From: BOKV01 sp041397525
GTDB lineage: Bacteria > Pseudomonadota > Alphaproteobacteria > Rhizobiales > Rhizobiaceae
Direction of reading: 5' to 3'
DNA length: 64,000 bases
Assembly (NCBI GenBank): GCA_041397525.1
Contig: JAWKWL010000003.1
Coordinates: 434,001 to 498,000, forward strand
This document shows positions 44,689 to 53,006 of this stretch, piece after piece (position 1 is the first letter of the stretch; each line of letters starts with the position of its first letter). Made by a program: the position numbers and the translations under genes. The notes under the pieces are model-generated. The model saw nothing but the letters and a program-made list of their open reading frames with translations, did not search any database and was not told the origin of the DNA.

Positions 44689-45441
44689 ATGTCAGACGAA
44701 ATCAGGGTTGCCATTGCCGACGGGGTACTGACGGTTCGCATCAACCGGCCAGAAAAGAAGAATGCCCTGACAGCAGCAATGTATGCGGGTCTCGCCGCAG
44801 CGCTCGACCAGGCAGCAGGCGATGCCAATATCCGCTGCACGTTGATCCTTGGCGTTCCAGGGGCCTTTTCCTCGGGCAATGACATTGGCGATTTCCTCAA
44901 GATGGCAATGTCTGGCCAGCGCGAATCCAATGCAGTGTTTGATTTTCTTGAACGCATCATCATGGCGAAGAAGCCGGTCGTTGCCGGAGTCGATGGTCTG
45001 GCCATCGGGGTTGGTGTCACCATGCTGATGCATTGCGACCACGTCATTGCCTCGGATCGCTCTACCTTCAAGACGCCCTTTGTCGATCTTGGACTGTTGC
45101 CCGAAGCTGGCTCAAGCCTGATCGGGCCGCAGATCATGGGCCATCACCGCGCTTTTGCCATGCTCGCGATGGGCGAGACATTCAGCGCGCAAGACGCCCG
45201 CTCTGCCGGTCTTGTCAGCCATGTGACCACCCCTGACGAGCTTGAGGATCGGGCAGTGGCAGCCGCACGCTCGATTGCCGCCAAGCCGCCAGAGGCACTG
45301 GCGCAGTCTCGCGATCTCATTCGCGGCGACAGGACCCCGGTGCTGGAGCGGATGAAGGCAGAGGCGAAATTGTGGGAAGCGCGCCTCGCTTCGGATGAGG
45401 CAAAACAGGCCTTCATGGCCTTCATGCAAAAGGGCAAGTAA
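44689..45441 (+). CDS. Enoyl-CoA hydratase/isomerase
   Basis: A 250-residue crotonase-fold enzyme. Features are INRPEKKNALTAAMY, the oxyanion-hole segment GAFSSGNDIGDF, VAGVDGLAIGVGVTMLMHCD and FVDLGLLPEAGSSLI, where the Glu of PEAGS corresponds to a catalytic Glu. It probably acts on the product of the preceding dehydrogenase. The two genes are almost certainly one operon under the palindromic operator. Confidence 0.94.
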   Translation: MSDEIRVAIADGVLTVRINRPEKKNALTAAMYAGLAAALDQAAGDANIRCTLILGVPGAFSSGNDIGDFLKMAMSGQRESNAVFDFLERIIMAKKPVVAGVDGLAIGVGVTMLMHCDHVIASDRSTFKTPFVDLGLLPEAGSSLIGPQIMGHHRAFAMLAMGETFSAQDARSAGLVSHVTTPDELEDRAVAAARSIAAKPPEALAQSRDLIRGDRTPVLERMKAEAKLWEARLASDEAKQAFMAFMQKGK

Positions 45442-45452
45442 CCCGTCTGGCC

Positions 45453-46670
45453 TCACCGCTCCAGCAGCGCCACTGCCTCCACATGCGATGTGAACACGAA
45501 CTGGTCGATTGGTGTGACCGAGATCAGCCGGTAGCCGCCATCGACCAGGATGCGCAGGTCGCGGGCCATGGTCTTGGCGTTGCAGGAGACCGCAGCAATG
45601 CGCTTCACCGTGGACTTCGCCAGTTCGCGGCATTGCGCCTCGGCGCCTGCGCGCGGCGGATCGAACACCACGCCGTCAAAGCGTTTCAGTTCTGCAGCCA
45701 TGACCGGACGGCGAAACAGGTCGCGCTTCTCGGTAGTCACCTGTTTCAGGCGACCGCCGGTTTCCCGCCAGGCGCGGTCCAGGGCTGCAAGTGGGGCAGC
45801 TTCTGATTCAGCTGCGTAGATGGCTGCATTTTTTGCGAGCCTGAGCGCAAATGCACCCTGGCCGCAGAAGAGGTCGGCAATCGATTTGCAGTCCCCCAAA
45901 TGCGCCACCACCAGATCAGCCATCGCAAGCTCCGCCCCTTCGACTGCCTGCACAAAGGCGCCAGGCGGTGGCGAGACCTGGGCAAGGCCGGTATCAAGAA
46001 CCGGGCGCAGGGTTTCGATCAGTGTCTCGCCATTCAGCGACAGCCTGGCAAAGCCCTCGCTCGCCGCCAGTGCGATGGCTTCCATTTTGGTTTTTTCAGT
46101 GGTTATCGAGCCGTTATTTGCAGAGACATCGAGCCCGTTGCTGCAGGCAAGAACCGAGATCTTCATCACATCCTTGCGAGTGGCAAGGATCGCTGAAAGC
46201 CGTTTCAGGGTTTTCAACCTCGCCACGATCTGCGGCAACAGAACCGGACATTCCCCAACGTCTACAATCCGGTTCGACCCCTTGCGTGAAAAGCCGAACA
46301 GGATGCCGTTTCCTGCGCGAATGGCGGTGAATACCACCCGCCGCCGCAATCCCTCGCCAAATCCGGCAATCTGCCGCATCGGGGGGGTGAGGCCCTCGCG
46401 TGCCAGTGCCTGTGTCACCAGATCGCGCTTCCAGTCGAGATAGGCATCACGGGCAAGGTGCTGCATCTGGCAGCCGCCGCAAATGCCGAAATGCCTGCAG
46501 ATGGCAGCAACCCGTTCCGGTGAGGGCGCAATGATCTCCACATTGCCACCATCGTTCTGGCGTACTGTTTCTCCTGGAAGTGTGAAGGGAAAATGTTTCG
46601 GGCCCTCGGCGGTTTCGGCTATGCCGTCGCCAAGCGCACCCAGCCGTGTGATCAGGTATTCTTTTGTCAT
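45453..46670 (-). CDS. RNA (uracil-C5) methyltransferase, TrmA/RlmD type
   Basis: SAM- and iron-sulfur-dependent RNA m5U methyltransferase of 405 residues. It has an N-terminal TRAM-like domain, the cluster cysteines in CRHFGICGGCQMQH, the SAM motif ADLFCGQGAFALRLA and the nucleophile Cys in AAVSCNAKTMARDL. A 23S rRNA target (RlmD-like) is likely, but RlmC- or TrmA-like action is not excluded. ATG 46670 overlaps the tlyA stop by three or four bases (ATGA); the extension to 46775 is not plausible. Confidence 0.92.
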   Translation of the reverse strand: MTKEYLITRLGALGDGIAETAEGPKHFPFTLPGETVRQNDGGNVEIIAPSPERVAAICRHFGICGGCQMQHLARDAYLDWKRDLVTQALAREGLTPPMRQIAGFGEGLRRRVVFTAIRAGNGILFGFSRKGSNRIVDVGECPVLLPQIVARLKTLKRLSAILATRKDVMKISVLACSNGLDVSANNGSITTEKTKMEAIALAASEGFARLSLNGETLIETLRPVLDTGLAQVSPPPGAFVQAVEGAELAMADLVVAHLGDCKSIADLFCGQGAFALRLAKNAAIYAAESEAAPLAALDRAWRETGGRLKQVTTEKRDLFRRPVMAAELKRFDGVVFDPPRAGAEAQCRELAKSTVKRIAAVSCNAKTMARDLRILVDGGYRLISVTPIDQFVFTSHVEAVALLER

Positions 46671-47413
46671 TTGTCCTTGATCCCGGCCATCAGGAATTCG
46701 CGATTGCCGTCGCTGCCTTCGACGGGTGAGGGGAGTAGATGGGTCTGCCGCCATCCCGGCTGCCGATCGAGCCATCGCGCCAGATCGTCGGCGCAGCTTT
46801 GACGCAAGCTGTCGCTGCGCACAATGCCACCCTTGCCAATATTTTCACGACCGACCTCGAATTGCGGCTTAATGAGAAAGATGCCGAACGCGCCCGGCGC
46901 GGATAGCGCGAGGGCCGGAGGCAAAGCGAGCTTCAGCGAGATGAAACTTACATCGCTGACGATGAACTGCGGTCCGCTGCCCTGGAGAATTTTCCGATCA
47001 AGATCACGCGCATTGACACCTTCCAGGTTTCTCACGCGCGGATCGCGGGCAAGCGAGGCCGCCATCTGGCCGTGACCGACATCGATGGCCGTGACATGCA
47101 CGGCACCTGCTTCCAGCAGTACCTGGGTGAAGCCACCCGTTGAAGCGCCAATGTCGAGCGCCATCAGGCCTGCCGGTGAATATTGCGTTGCTGCCAGTCC
47201 GGCAGTGAGCTTCAGTGCTGCCCGCGAGACATGGTGCATGGCGTCGTCGCTGACCACCACTTGGTCGTTCTGACTGATTGCCTGGGCCGGGCGCAAACAA
47301 ACCGCACCGTTGAGCGAGACGCAGCCGCGCACAATTGCATCGCGCGCCCTGCTACGGCTCGCATAGTCGCCGCGCTCGGTCAGATACTGGTCAAGTCGTG
47401 TTGTTGAAACCAT
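46667..47413 (-). CDS. tlyA: TlyA-family rRNA 2'-O-methyltransferase
   Basis: Methylates ribose 2'-O positions of rRNA. The 248-residue protein has an N-terminal S4 RNA-binding domain (LDQYLTERGDYASRSRARDA) and an FtsJ-like methyltransferase domain (MALDIGASTGGFTQVLLEAG, SDVSFISLKLALPPAL, FLIKPQFEVGR). ATG 47413 is preferred to the TTG at 47422. It is coupled to the downstream RNA methyltransferase. In many rhizobia tlyA is preceded by dxs, which is not here. Confidence 0.94.
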   Translation of the reverse strand: MVSTTRLDQYLTERGDYASRSRARDAIVRGCVSLNGAVCLRPAQAISQNDQVVVSDDAMHHVSRAALKLTAGLAATQYSPAGLMALDIGASTGGFTQVLLEAGAVHVTAIDVGHGQMAASLARDPRVRNLEGVNARDLDRKILQGSGPQFIVSDVSFISLKLALPPALALSAPGAFGIFLIKPQFEVGRENIGKGGIVRSDSLRQSCADDLARWLDRQPGWRQTHLLPSPVEGSDGNREFLMAGIKDK

Positions 47414-47464
47414 TGCCTTCAAATGCGCCGAGTGCAGGTGAATGGCAAGTGCGCAGCGCGATTG

Positions 47465-47956
47465 TCAGCGGGAGAGTGGCGGTGCTGCTGGTGGCTTGAA
47501 CTCCACCTCGCCCGCCGAAAGCCATGTGGGCTGGCCGGTCCCCCCGGTCATGACGGGATCGACGCCAAGATCACTCCAGCCGTTGTTGTCCAGCACGATC
47601 GGCGGCAATGCGTTCTCGCGCTGCATTACGCGTTGCGGTTCATCCCCTGCCGGCAACTGGTCCTGTGCAGACGGAACAGCGCGCAGCAAATACTGCCCAG
47701 ACGCCTCTTCCGGCTTTTCTGTGCTGGCCGTGATTGTCACCATGTCGACATTGACGTCATGGCTGAAACCGCCACGCAGTTCACCAAGTTTTTTTGCGGC
47801 AATTTGCGCTGCCGCGCGCTCGATGTTGCGATCATACCGGCCCATGTCAGCGGCGCGCGCGGATGTTGCAATGCTCATGCAAACAGCCAGCCCCAAAACC
47901 GGCCCAATGGCACAAGACGTGATGCTGCCCGAAAATCGTCCGAAAATATTGTTCAT
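47465..47956 (-). CDS. Secreted hypothetical protein
   Basis: A 163-residue protein with a Sec signal peptide (FSGSITSCAIGPVLGLAVCM, with cleavage near SARA-AD). The mature part is polar, with Pro-rich ends (EFKPPAAPPLSR), no recognised domain and few motifs. ATG 47956 has GGGGA 5 bases upstream; ATG 47968 is also in frame. It lies upstream of tlyA on the same strand, with a 51-base gap. Confidence 0.7.
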   Translation of the reverse strand: MNNIFGRFSGSITSCAIGPVLGLAVCMSIATSARAADMGRYDRNIERAAAQIAAKKLGELRGGFSHDVNVDMVTITASTEKPEEASGQYLLRAVPSAQDQLPAGDEPQRVMQRENALPPIVLDNNGWSDLGVDPVMTGGTGQPTWLSAGEVEFKPPAAPPLSR

Positions 47957-48043
47957 GTCTTTCCCCAAGTCCCGGGAAAGACTCTGCCATGCCTTGATTA
48001 TTGAAGGGCAAACAAGGCTGGTTAACGGATTGTAAAAAAGGGT

Positions 48044-48223
48044 TCAGAAACAGGTGGCTATGAAACTGGTCAACTGTATGAGATAGACGCTTTCGCCATA
48101 CAGGCCCCACAGCCAGACTATTGCGGCTGTCACCAGACCTGTTGAAACCGCTGCGATCCACGCGGCAAGCCGCCATCCAGCGGTTGTTTCAACAAATTTG
48201 GTTTCGCCATCCATGATCGGCAT
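48044..48223 (-). CDS. Very small membrane protein downstream of Sco1
   Basis: A 59-residue frame, MPIMDGETKFVETTAGWRLA to ATCF, with one or two membrane helices (AAWIAAVSTGLVTAAIVWLW, then a shorter one) and a Cys at the penultimate position. AGGGA precedes the ATG at 48223. It starts 9 bases after the Sco1 stop on the same strand, which supports it as a genuine operon member. I recognise no family. A cytochrome oxidase assembly role is inferred only from its neighbour. Confidence 0.6.
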   Translation of the reverse strand: MPIMDGETKFVETTAGWRLAAWIAAVSTGLVTAAIVWLWGLYGESVYLIQLTSFIATCF

Positions 48224-48232
48224 GTTTCCCTG

Positions 48233-48826
48233 TCATTTTCTGGCGATCAAGTTCCTGATCTTTTGCAAGGCTATATCATTGTCCTCGCCCCAGGCAATGG
48301 TTCCCGAGAAACGGCCGTCCTTGTTCATCAGGTAGATCGATGCGGTATGGTCGACCGTGTAGCCGCCGCCTTCCAGATCGACTTTCTGGGAGAACACCCG
48401 ATAGGCTTTCTTGATCACCTCGATCTGTTCCGGAGTTCCGGTCAGACCGACAATGCGCTTGTCGAAAGAGGCTACATATTCCGCGATCATTTCAGGTGTA
48501 TCGCGTTCGGGATCGACGGTCACGAAATAGATGCCGATCTTGTCAGCATCCGGCCCCAGTTGTTCAAGCCAGCCGCTCGCTTCATACAGGGTCGTCGGGC
48601 AGACTTCGGGGCAATTGGTGAAGCCGAAAAACATTGCATGGGGCTTGCCCGAAAGATCCCTTTCGGTGAACACGGTTCCGTCAGTCCGGCTCAGGGTGAA
48701 CGGTCCTCCGACGCCAGCCCCGGCCAGTTGCTGAATGCCTTTGCTGCCCTGGTTCAGCCAGACATAGCCAACCGTTCCGGTGAGAAGCACCAGCGCCACC
48801 CAAGCGATGATGCGGATGGTCTTCAC
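48233..48826 (-). CDS. SCO1/SenC copper chaperone
   Basis: Thioredoxin-fold copper protein that helps build the CuA centre of cytochrome c oxidase (coxB is at 61.3 kb). The 197-residue protein has an N-terminal membrane anchor (IIAWVALVLLTGTVGYVWL), the copper ligands Cys72 and Cys76 in NCPEVCPTTL and His160 in TVDHTAS, so all three ligands are intact. The start is GTG 48826, which overlaps the stop of the tiny upstream gene (GTGA). Confidence 0.95.
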   Translation of the reverse strand: MKTIRIIAWVALVLLTGTVGYVWLNQGSKGIQQLAGAGVGGPFTLSRTDGTVFTERDLSGKPHAMFFGFTNCPEVCPTTLYEASGWLEQLGPDADKIGIYFVTVDPERDTPEMIAEYVASFDKRIVGLTGTPEQIEVIKKAYRVFSQKVDLEGGGYTVDHTASIYLMNKDGRFSGTIAWGEDNDIALQKIRNLIARK

Positions 48827-48948
48827 TGCAGTACTTCCGCCGGATTGGTGTTGGACTGCGACATTGGATCAGTTCCACTCAGGGCAGGGATGGCAAAACT
48901 CGCCACGAACGCGATGGCGAAGATCGCAACCCAGGTACGGTTCTTCAT
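48823..48948 (-). CDS. Tiny exported peptide gene overlapping Sco1
   Basis: A 41-residue frame: a Lys/Arg start, a hydrophobic helix (VAIFAIAFVASFAIPALSG) and a short polar tail with one Met (DPMSQSNTNPAEVLQ). An AGGA box precedes the ATG at 48948. Its TGA is embedded in the GTG start of Sco1 (four-base overlap), a strong sign of translational coupling. It would be a single-pass membrane or secreted peptide. No family is recognised. Confidence 0.6.
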   Translation of the reverse strand: MKNRTWVAIFAIAFVASFAIPALSGTDPMSQSNTNPAEVLQ

Positions 48949-49057
48949 TGAAAATCCTGTCGATCATCGAATTTGATTTGGTGGTATTGCAGATGGGAAC
49001 GCACAACACCGCATTTAAGTGCGGCACATTGCCCGTTTCCGCGAACGAACTACCAAA

Positions 49058-49312
49058 TCACTGCGGGTCAAGCGGCTCGGTCCCGGCTGGTTTCCCGTCT
49101 GCATTCAGCCTTATCTTCTCGACTTTCGCCTCCGCCGCGCCTAGCAGTTTCTGGCAATGCTCACGCAACAATTCGCCGCGCTCGTAATGGCTTATCGAGG
49201 CTTCCAGTGCCACATTGCCCTGCTCGAGACTGTTGACGATGTCTTCGAGCTCCTTCAGCGCCTGTTCAAAGCTCATGGAAGCAATGTCCGCATTGGGCAA
49301 TTCGCTGCTCAT
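49058..49312 (-). CDS. xseB: Exodeoxyribonuclease VII small subunit
   Basis: An 84-residue subunit of ExoVII, which degrades single-stranded DNA with XseA. The typical sequence is present: SFEQALKELEDIVNSLEQGN, the coiled-coil YERGELLREHCQKLL and a charged end. ATG 49312 has AGGAG 8 bases upstream; a start at 49342 would overlap the deacetylase stop in ATGA fashion and is a fair alternative. The large subunit gene is not in the window. Confidence 0.95.
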   Translation of the reverse strand: MSSELPNADIASMSFEQALKELEDIVNSLEQGNVALEASISHYERGELLREHCQKLLGAAEAKVEKIRLNADGKPAGTEPLDPQ

Positions 49313-49338
49313 CGCGCTGTACTCCTGTGTGGGTTTTC

Positions 49339-50265
49339 TCATCCGGTCATGAGACGGTTTATATGGGCACCTGCAGATTCGGCAAGCCCGACCAGATCGT
49401 AGCCACCCTCCAGCAGGCTGACGACCCTGTTGTCGCAGTGCTTTTGGGCCAGCTCCATGATCTTTCCCGTAACCCAGTCAAAATCATTGGCAACCAGTCT
49501 GAGCCCCGCTAGCGGATCGCGAAAATGCGCATCAAACCCGGCTGATACCAGAATCAGGTCCGGACTGAATGCATCCACTGCCGGAAGCACCCTGGTCAGA
49601 AAAGCCTCGCGGAAATGGTCGCCGTCGTCGCCGTCGCGCAGCGGCGCATTAAAGATGTTGCCCGCCCCGGTTTCGCCCAGCGCCCCGGTGCCGGGATATA
49701 GTGGCATCTGGTGCGTTGAGGCAAACAGCACAGATTTGTCGTTCCAGAAGATGTCCTGCGTTCCATTGCCGTGATGAACATCAAAATCGATGATCGCCAC
49801 CCGCTCGGCGTCATGTTGCTGCTGCGCATACCGGGCTGCCACGGCAATCGTGTTGAACAGGCAGAACCCCATGGCCGTGGTCTTCTCGGCATGGTGCCCC
49901 GGTGGCCTGATGGCACAAAAGGCATTGTCAGCCCCGCCGGTGAACACCGCGTCCACTGATGCTGTCGCTGCACCCAGCGCCCGCAACATCGCCTCCCAGC
50001 TGCCCGGACTTGCCGCGGTATCGCCGTCGATGCGCACCATTCCGCTTTCGGGGATGAGTGAATGCACGCGCTCGACATGGCTTTGCGGATGGACAAGCGC
50101 AAACAGGGCAGGGTCGCCGGATGGCGCTTCCTCGCGATGCAGGTATTGGAACTGTTCGCCCTCCAGAACACGCTCAATCACGCGCAGCCGGTCCGGGCGT
50201 TCGGGATGGCCCGCAGGGTTGAGATGCTCAAGACAGGCGGGATGGTGATACAAAAGGGTGGTCAC
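49339..50265 (-). CDS. Histone-deacetylase-family protein (acetoin/polyamine deacetylase type)
   Basis: Zinc-dependent amide hydrolase of 308 residues. Metal and catalytic residues are visible: RPPGHHAEK (His pair), IDFDVHHGNGTQDIF (Asp and His ligands) and LVSAGFDAHFRDPLAG (Asp ligand). Related bacterial proteins act on acetylated polyamines or amides; the substrate here is unknown. GTG 50265 has AAGGAG 6 bases upstream. The gene precedes xseB, as in other rhizobia. Confidence 0.94.
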   Translation of the reverse strand: MTTLLYHHPACLEHLNPAGHPERPDRLRVIERVLEGEQFQYLHREEAPSGDPALFALVHPQSHVERVHSLIPESGMVRIDGDTAASPGSWEAMLRALGAATASVDAVFTGGADNAFCAIRPPGHHAEKTTAMGFCLFNTIAVAARYAQQQHDAERVAIIDFDVHHGNGTQDIFWNDKSVLFASTHQMPLYPGTGALGETGAGNIFNAPLRDGDDGDHFREAFLTRVLPAVDAFSPDLILVSAGFDAHFRDPLAGLRLVANDFDWVTGKIMELAQKHCDNRVVSLLEGGYDLVGLAESAGAHINRLMTG

Positions 50266-50321
50266 GCGAAACTCCTTTGCTGCCCGTATGATGAGGCAGT
50301 GAACCGGGTTCAATCAGGCTG

Positions 50322-51242
50322 TCACTGTCGTGCTATCCTGTAGGCGGAACCATTTTCAAGCCCGACGGTGAAATCGACTTCCTTTCCGGAGCCAGTGACC
50401 ACGATTGCCTTGTCGATGGGAGAGGGCAGGGAGACGCTGGCAAGTTCCTTGATGCCGTCGCCGGTCAGCCGCACGATCTTCAGCGACTTGCGGCCATTGT
50501 CCGGCAGCGCCAGTTCGCTTACCCCGTCGCCGTCAATGTCGACAGCGGCTGCAAGCCGCAATTCCGGTGAGCCGATCTTGTGATTGGAATATCCCGGAGC
50601 TGTTTTCACCAGTGCCAGTTGCCGGTTGCCATAGGCCAGAAAGCCAAGGTTGCCGCCGATATGCGGCGTCGCAACAAAGGCGATCTGCTTTCCGGCACCG
50701 CGTCCGAAGGGGGCAATCCCTGCAATGTTGAGCCAGCGAAACGGGCGACCGATAAAAGGCGTTGCAACCAGCTTTTCGACTGTGTCTCCGTTCATCCCGA
50801 AGATTGCGATGGATGCGCCGCCTGGAAGTGATGAGAGTATGGTAACGACCTCGGAGACACCGTCACCGTCGAGATCTGCAATTCTCGGCGCGATGTCCTC
50901 GAACACCTCAAGCGGCGACAAACGGTAATTGTAGGTCCTGCCATTGCTCTGTTGTATGACAAGCGCGCCGCCCTCGATCTTGTCGCCCAACACGCCATGG
51001 TCGTAGCGCGTGGTTGGCTGGCTGTACCATGCAGCCACGATGTTGCCACTCGCTGCCTCGGACTTGAGCATGTAGGGAATTCCGCTTGGCGCGGGCTTGC
51101 GCGTTTCGGCAAACAGTCCGGTGTCGACCTGCTTCTTCGCCAATTTGTGTGCGACCCATGTTTCTTGCGCGCTTGCCGGCTGCAACCAGGCGGCAATGCC
51201 GACAAACAGCAATGAGAGCAATATGGCTCTGGTGCGGATCAC
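50322..51242 (-). CDS. Exported FG-GAP/VCBS-repeat protein
   Basis: A 306-residue protein with a signal peptide (AILLSLLFVGIAAWL to ASAQ) and a beta-propeller-like body. Two calcium-loop-like repeats, ADLDGDGVSEVV and VDIDGDGVSELAL, mark FG-GAP/VCBS repeats. The periplasmic or surface role is unknown. I used GTG 51242, with AAGGAAG upstream; ATG 51266 overlaps the ribB stop and is possible. Confidence 0.82.
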   Translation of the reverse strand: MIRTRAILLSLLFVGIAAWLQPASAQETWVAHKLAKKQVDTGLFAETRKPAPSGIPYMLKSEAASGNIVAAWYSQPTTRYDHGVLGDKIEGGALVIQQSNGRTYNYRLSPLEVFEDIAPRIADLDGDGVSEVVTILSSLPGGASIAIFGMNGDTVEKLVATPFIGRPFRWLNIAGIAPFGRGAGKQIAFVATPHIGGNLGFLAYGNRQLALVKTAPGYSNHKIGSPELRLAAAVDIDGDGVSELALPDNGRKSLKIVRLTGDGIKELASVSLPSPIDKAIVVTGSGKEVDFTVGLENGSAYRIARQ

Positions 51243-51262
51243 GATGTCTCTTCCTTCAATGG

Positions 51263-52366
51263 TCATTCAAGAATGATGGTCTTGGATATCGCAATACCAA
51301 AACCTTCGAGCCCGACATAATGCCGTTCGCGTGATGCTATCAGTTCAATCGACTGGATGCCCAGATCGCGCAGTATCTGCGCACCAAGACCGATCTCCAG
51401 CCATTCGTTCTTGCGCGCCTCTGCCGTCTCGTGGCTTTCATGGCTGCCATGCGCCTCACCGCGCCTGCCCACATGCGCAACCCCAACCGATCCCTCGCGC
51501 AGATACACCACGACGCCACGCCCGCGTTTGGCGATGTCGTTGAGCGTGCGTGCCAGCACATCAGAGGCGCCAAATGCGTCATCAAGCACGGATTCAATCT
51601 GCATCCTGACCGGCACATCCTTGCCGTCAAGGATGTCGCCATAGACCACCGCAACATGGTGCATCGGGTCCCAGGGTGTCTTGTAGGTGAAGGCCCTCGC
51701 CGGACCTGCCAGTGTCTGTATGTTGGAAGATCCAAGCCGGGTGATGTGGCTTTCCTGGCGCTGGCGCCAGGCAATCAGTTCGGCAACGGACACCTGTTTG
51801 AGATTGTGCTTTTCCGCAAACGCTGCAACTTGTGGCCCGCGCATCACCGAGCCGTCATCATTCATCAGTTCCGAGATCACGCCCACCAACGGCAGGTTGG
51901 CAAGTCGGCACAGGTCAACGGCCGCCTCGGTATGGCCCGAGCGCATCAGCACGCCGCCTTCGCGCGCAACCAGCGGAAAAATGTGTCCCGGCCTGACGAA
52001 ATCCACCGAACCCGCATTGGGATTGGCAAGCGCGCGCACGGTGGATGTACGTTCCTCTGCCGATATTCCCGTCGTCGTGTCATGCTTGTAGTCGACTGAC
52101 ACCGTGAAGGCGGTTGCGTGCGGGGCGTCATTTTCCGAAACCATGGGTCCCAGGTTCAGCCGCTTGGCGTCCTGAGCAGTCATTGGTGCGCAGACAATTC
52201 CGCTAGTATGGCGGATAATGAACGCCATCTTTTCGGGCGTGCAGTGCACCGCCGCGACAATCAGGTCGCCTTCGTTCTCCCGGTCATCGTCATCCGTGAC
52301 GACGACAATTTCTCCCGCTTCGAATGCCCTGATCGCGTCCGCAATTCTTGCCTGGTCATACGCCAT
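51263..52366 (-). CDS. ribB: DHBP synthase fused to a degenerate GTP cyclohydrolase II domain
   Basis: The N-terminal 210 residues form 3,4-dihydroxy-2-butanone-4-phosphate synthase of riboflavin synthesis (VVVTDDDDRENEGDL, RHTSGIVCAPM, SVDYKHDTTTGISAEERT, RPGHIFPL and GHTEAAVDLCRLA). The C-terminal part has the GTP cyclohydrolase II fold, but the zinc cysteines of HSECLTGD and RCDCG are absent: the region reads MQIESVLDDAFGAS. The second activity is therefore presumably lost (the RibBX type), and a separate ribA should exist elsewhere. Confidence 0.94.
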   Translation of the reverse strand: MAYDQARIADAIRAFEAGEIVVVTDDDDRENEGDLIVAAVHCTPEKMAFIIRHTSGIVCAPMTAQDAKRLNLGPMVSENDAPHATAFTVSVDYKHDTTTGISAEERTSTVRALANPNAGSVDFVRPGHIFPLVAREGGVLMRSGHTEAAVDLCRLANLPLVGVISELMNDDGSVMRGPQVAAFAEKHNLKQVSVAELIAWRQRQESHITRLGSSNIQTLAGPARAFTYKTPWDPMHHVAVVYGDILDGKDVPVRMQIESVLDDAFGASDVLARTLNDIAKRGRGVVVYLREGSVGVAHVGRRGEAHGSHESHETAEARKNEWLEIGLGAQILRDLGIQSIELIASRERHYVGLEGFGIAISKTIILE

Positions 52367-52369
52367 TTG

Positions 52370-52981
52370 TCATCTTTCCGAGAAAGCAAGTTTTATTGCC
52401 AGCAGTCCGAAGGTTGCCGCAAAGGATTTCTGTATCCATGCAACCAGTCGGGGGCGCGAGATCACATGGTTGCCCATCGCTGATGCCAGAAGACCGTAAG
52501 TGACAAATACCACAAACGTCATTGCCATGAATATGAGGCCAAGTCCGAGCATCAGTCTTGCTGGTTCGTCATATCCGACCGGAATGAATTGCGGGAGAAA
52601 GGCGAGGAAGAAGATCGACAGTTTTGGATTGAGCGAGTTGATGGCGATGGCATCGACAATGATGCGGGCTGCAGGTTTTGCCTGCCAGTCGGGTTTGACA
52701 TCCAGTACGCCCCCTTCCTTCAACACTCCCCATGCAAGGTAAAGCAGATATGCTGCGCCGGCATATTTGATGGCTTGAAAGGCGGTCGCGCTGGCGTGAA
52801 GCAGGGCAGCCAGTCCGAATATGCTGGCCAGCATGTGTGGCAGAATGCCGATCGTGCAACCGAAGGCGGCAAGTATTGAAGCGAGTGAACCCCGTCCAAG
52901 TCCCGTTGCTAGCGTAAACAACACGCCTGCACCGGGAAGCAGGACAACGATCATTGAAGTAATCAGAAATTCTGCAGTCAC
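52370..52981 (-). CDS. LysE/RhtB family exporter
   Basis: Six-helix amino-acid or small-metabolite exporter of 203 residues. Signatures are the N-terminal MIVVLLPGAGVLFTLATGLG, IKYAGAAYLLYLAWGVLKEG and the middle NSLNPKLSIFFLAFLPQF. The substrate cannot be predicted. I used GTG 52981, with GAGGGGA 8 bases upstream; the much longer frame to 53203 runs over aroC and is spurious. It starts 25 bases downstream of aroC and is followed 3 bases later by ribB. Confidence 0.92.
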   Translation of the reverse strand: MTAEFLITSMIVVLLPGAGVLFTLATGLGRGSLASILAAFGCTIGILPHMLASIFGLAALLHASATAFQAIKYAGAAYLLYLAWGVLKEGGVLDVKPDWQAKPAARIIVDAIAINSLNPKLSIFFLAFLPQFIPVGYDEPARLMLGLGLIFMAMTFVVFVTYGLLASAMGNHVISRPRLVAWIQKSFAATFGLLAIKLAFSER

Positions 52982-53006
52982 GGCGAAAATCCCCTCGAAT
53001 AACAAC

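Noticed and set aside
48930..48960. AGGATTTTC string as an FMN riboswitch
   Set aside because: Only a short match; the other conserved riboswitch stems are absent, and it serves as a ribosome site for the 41-residue gene.
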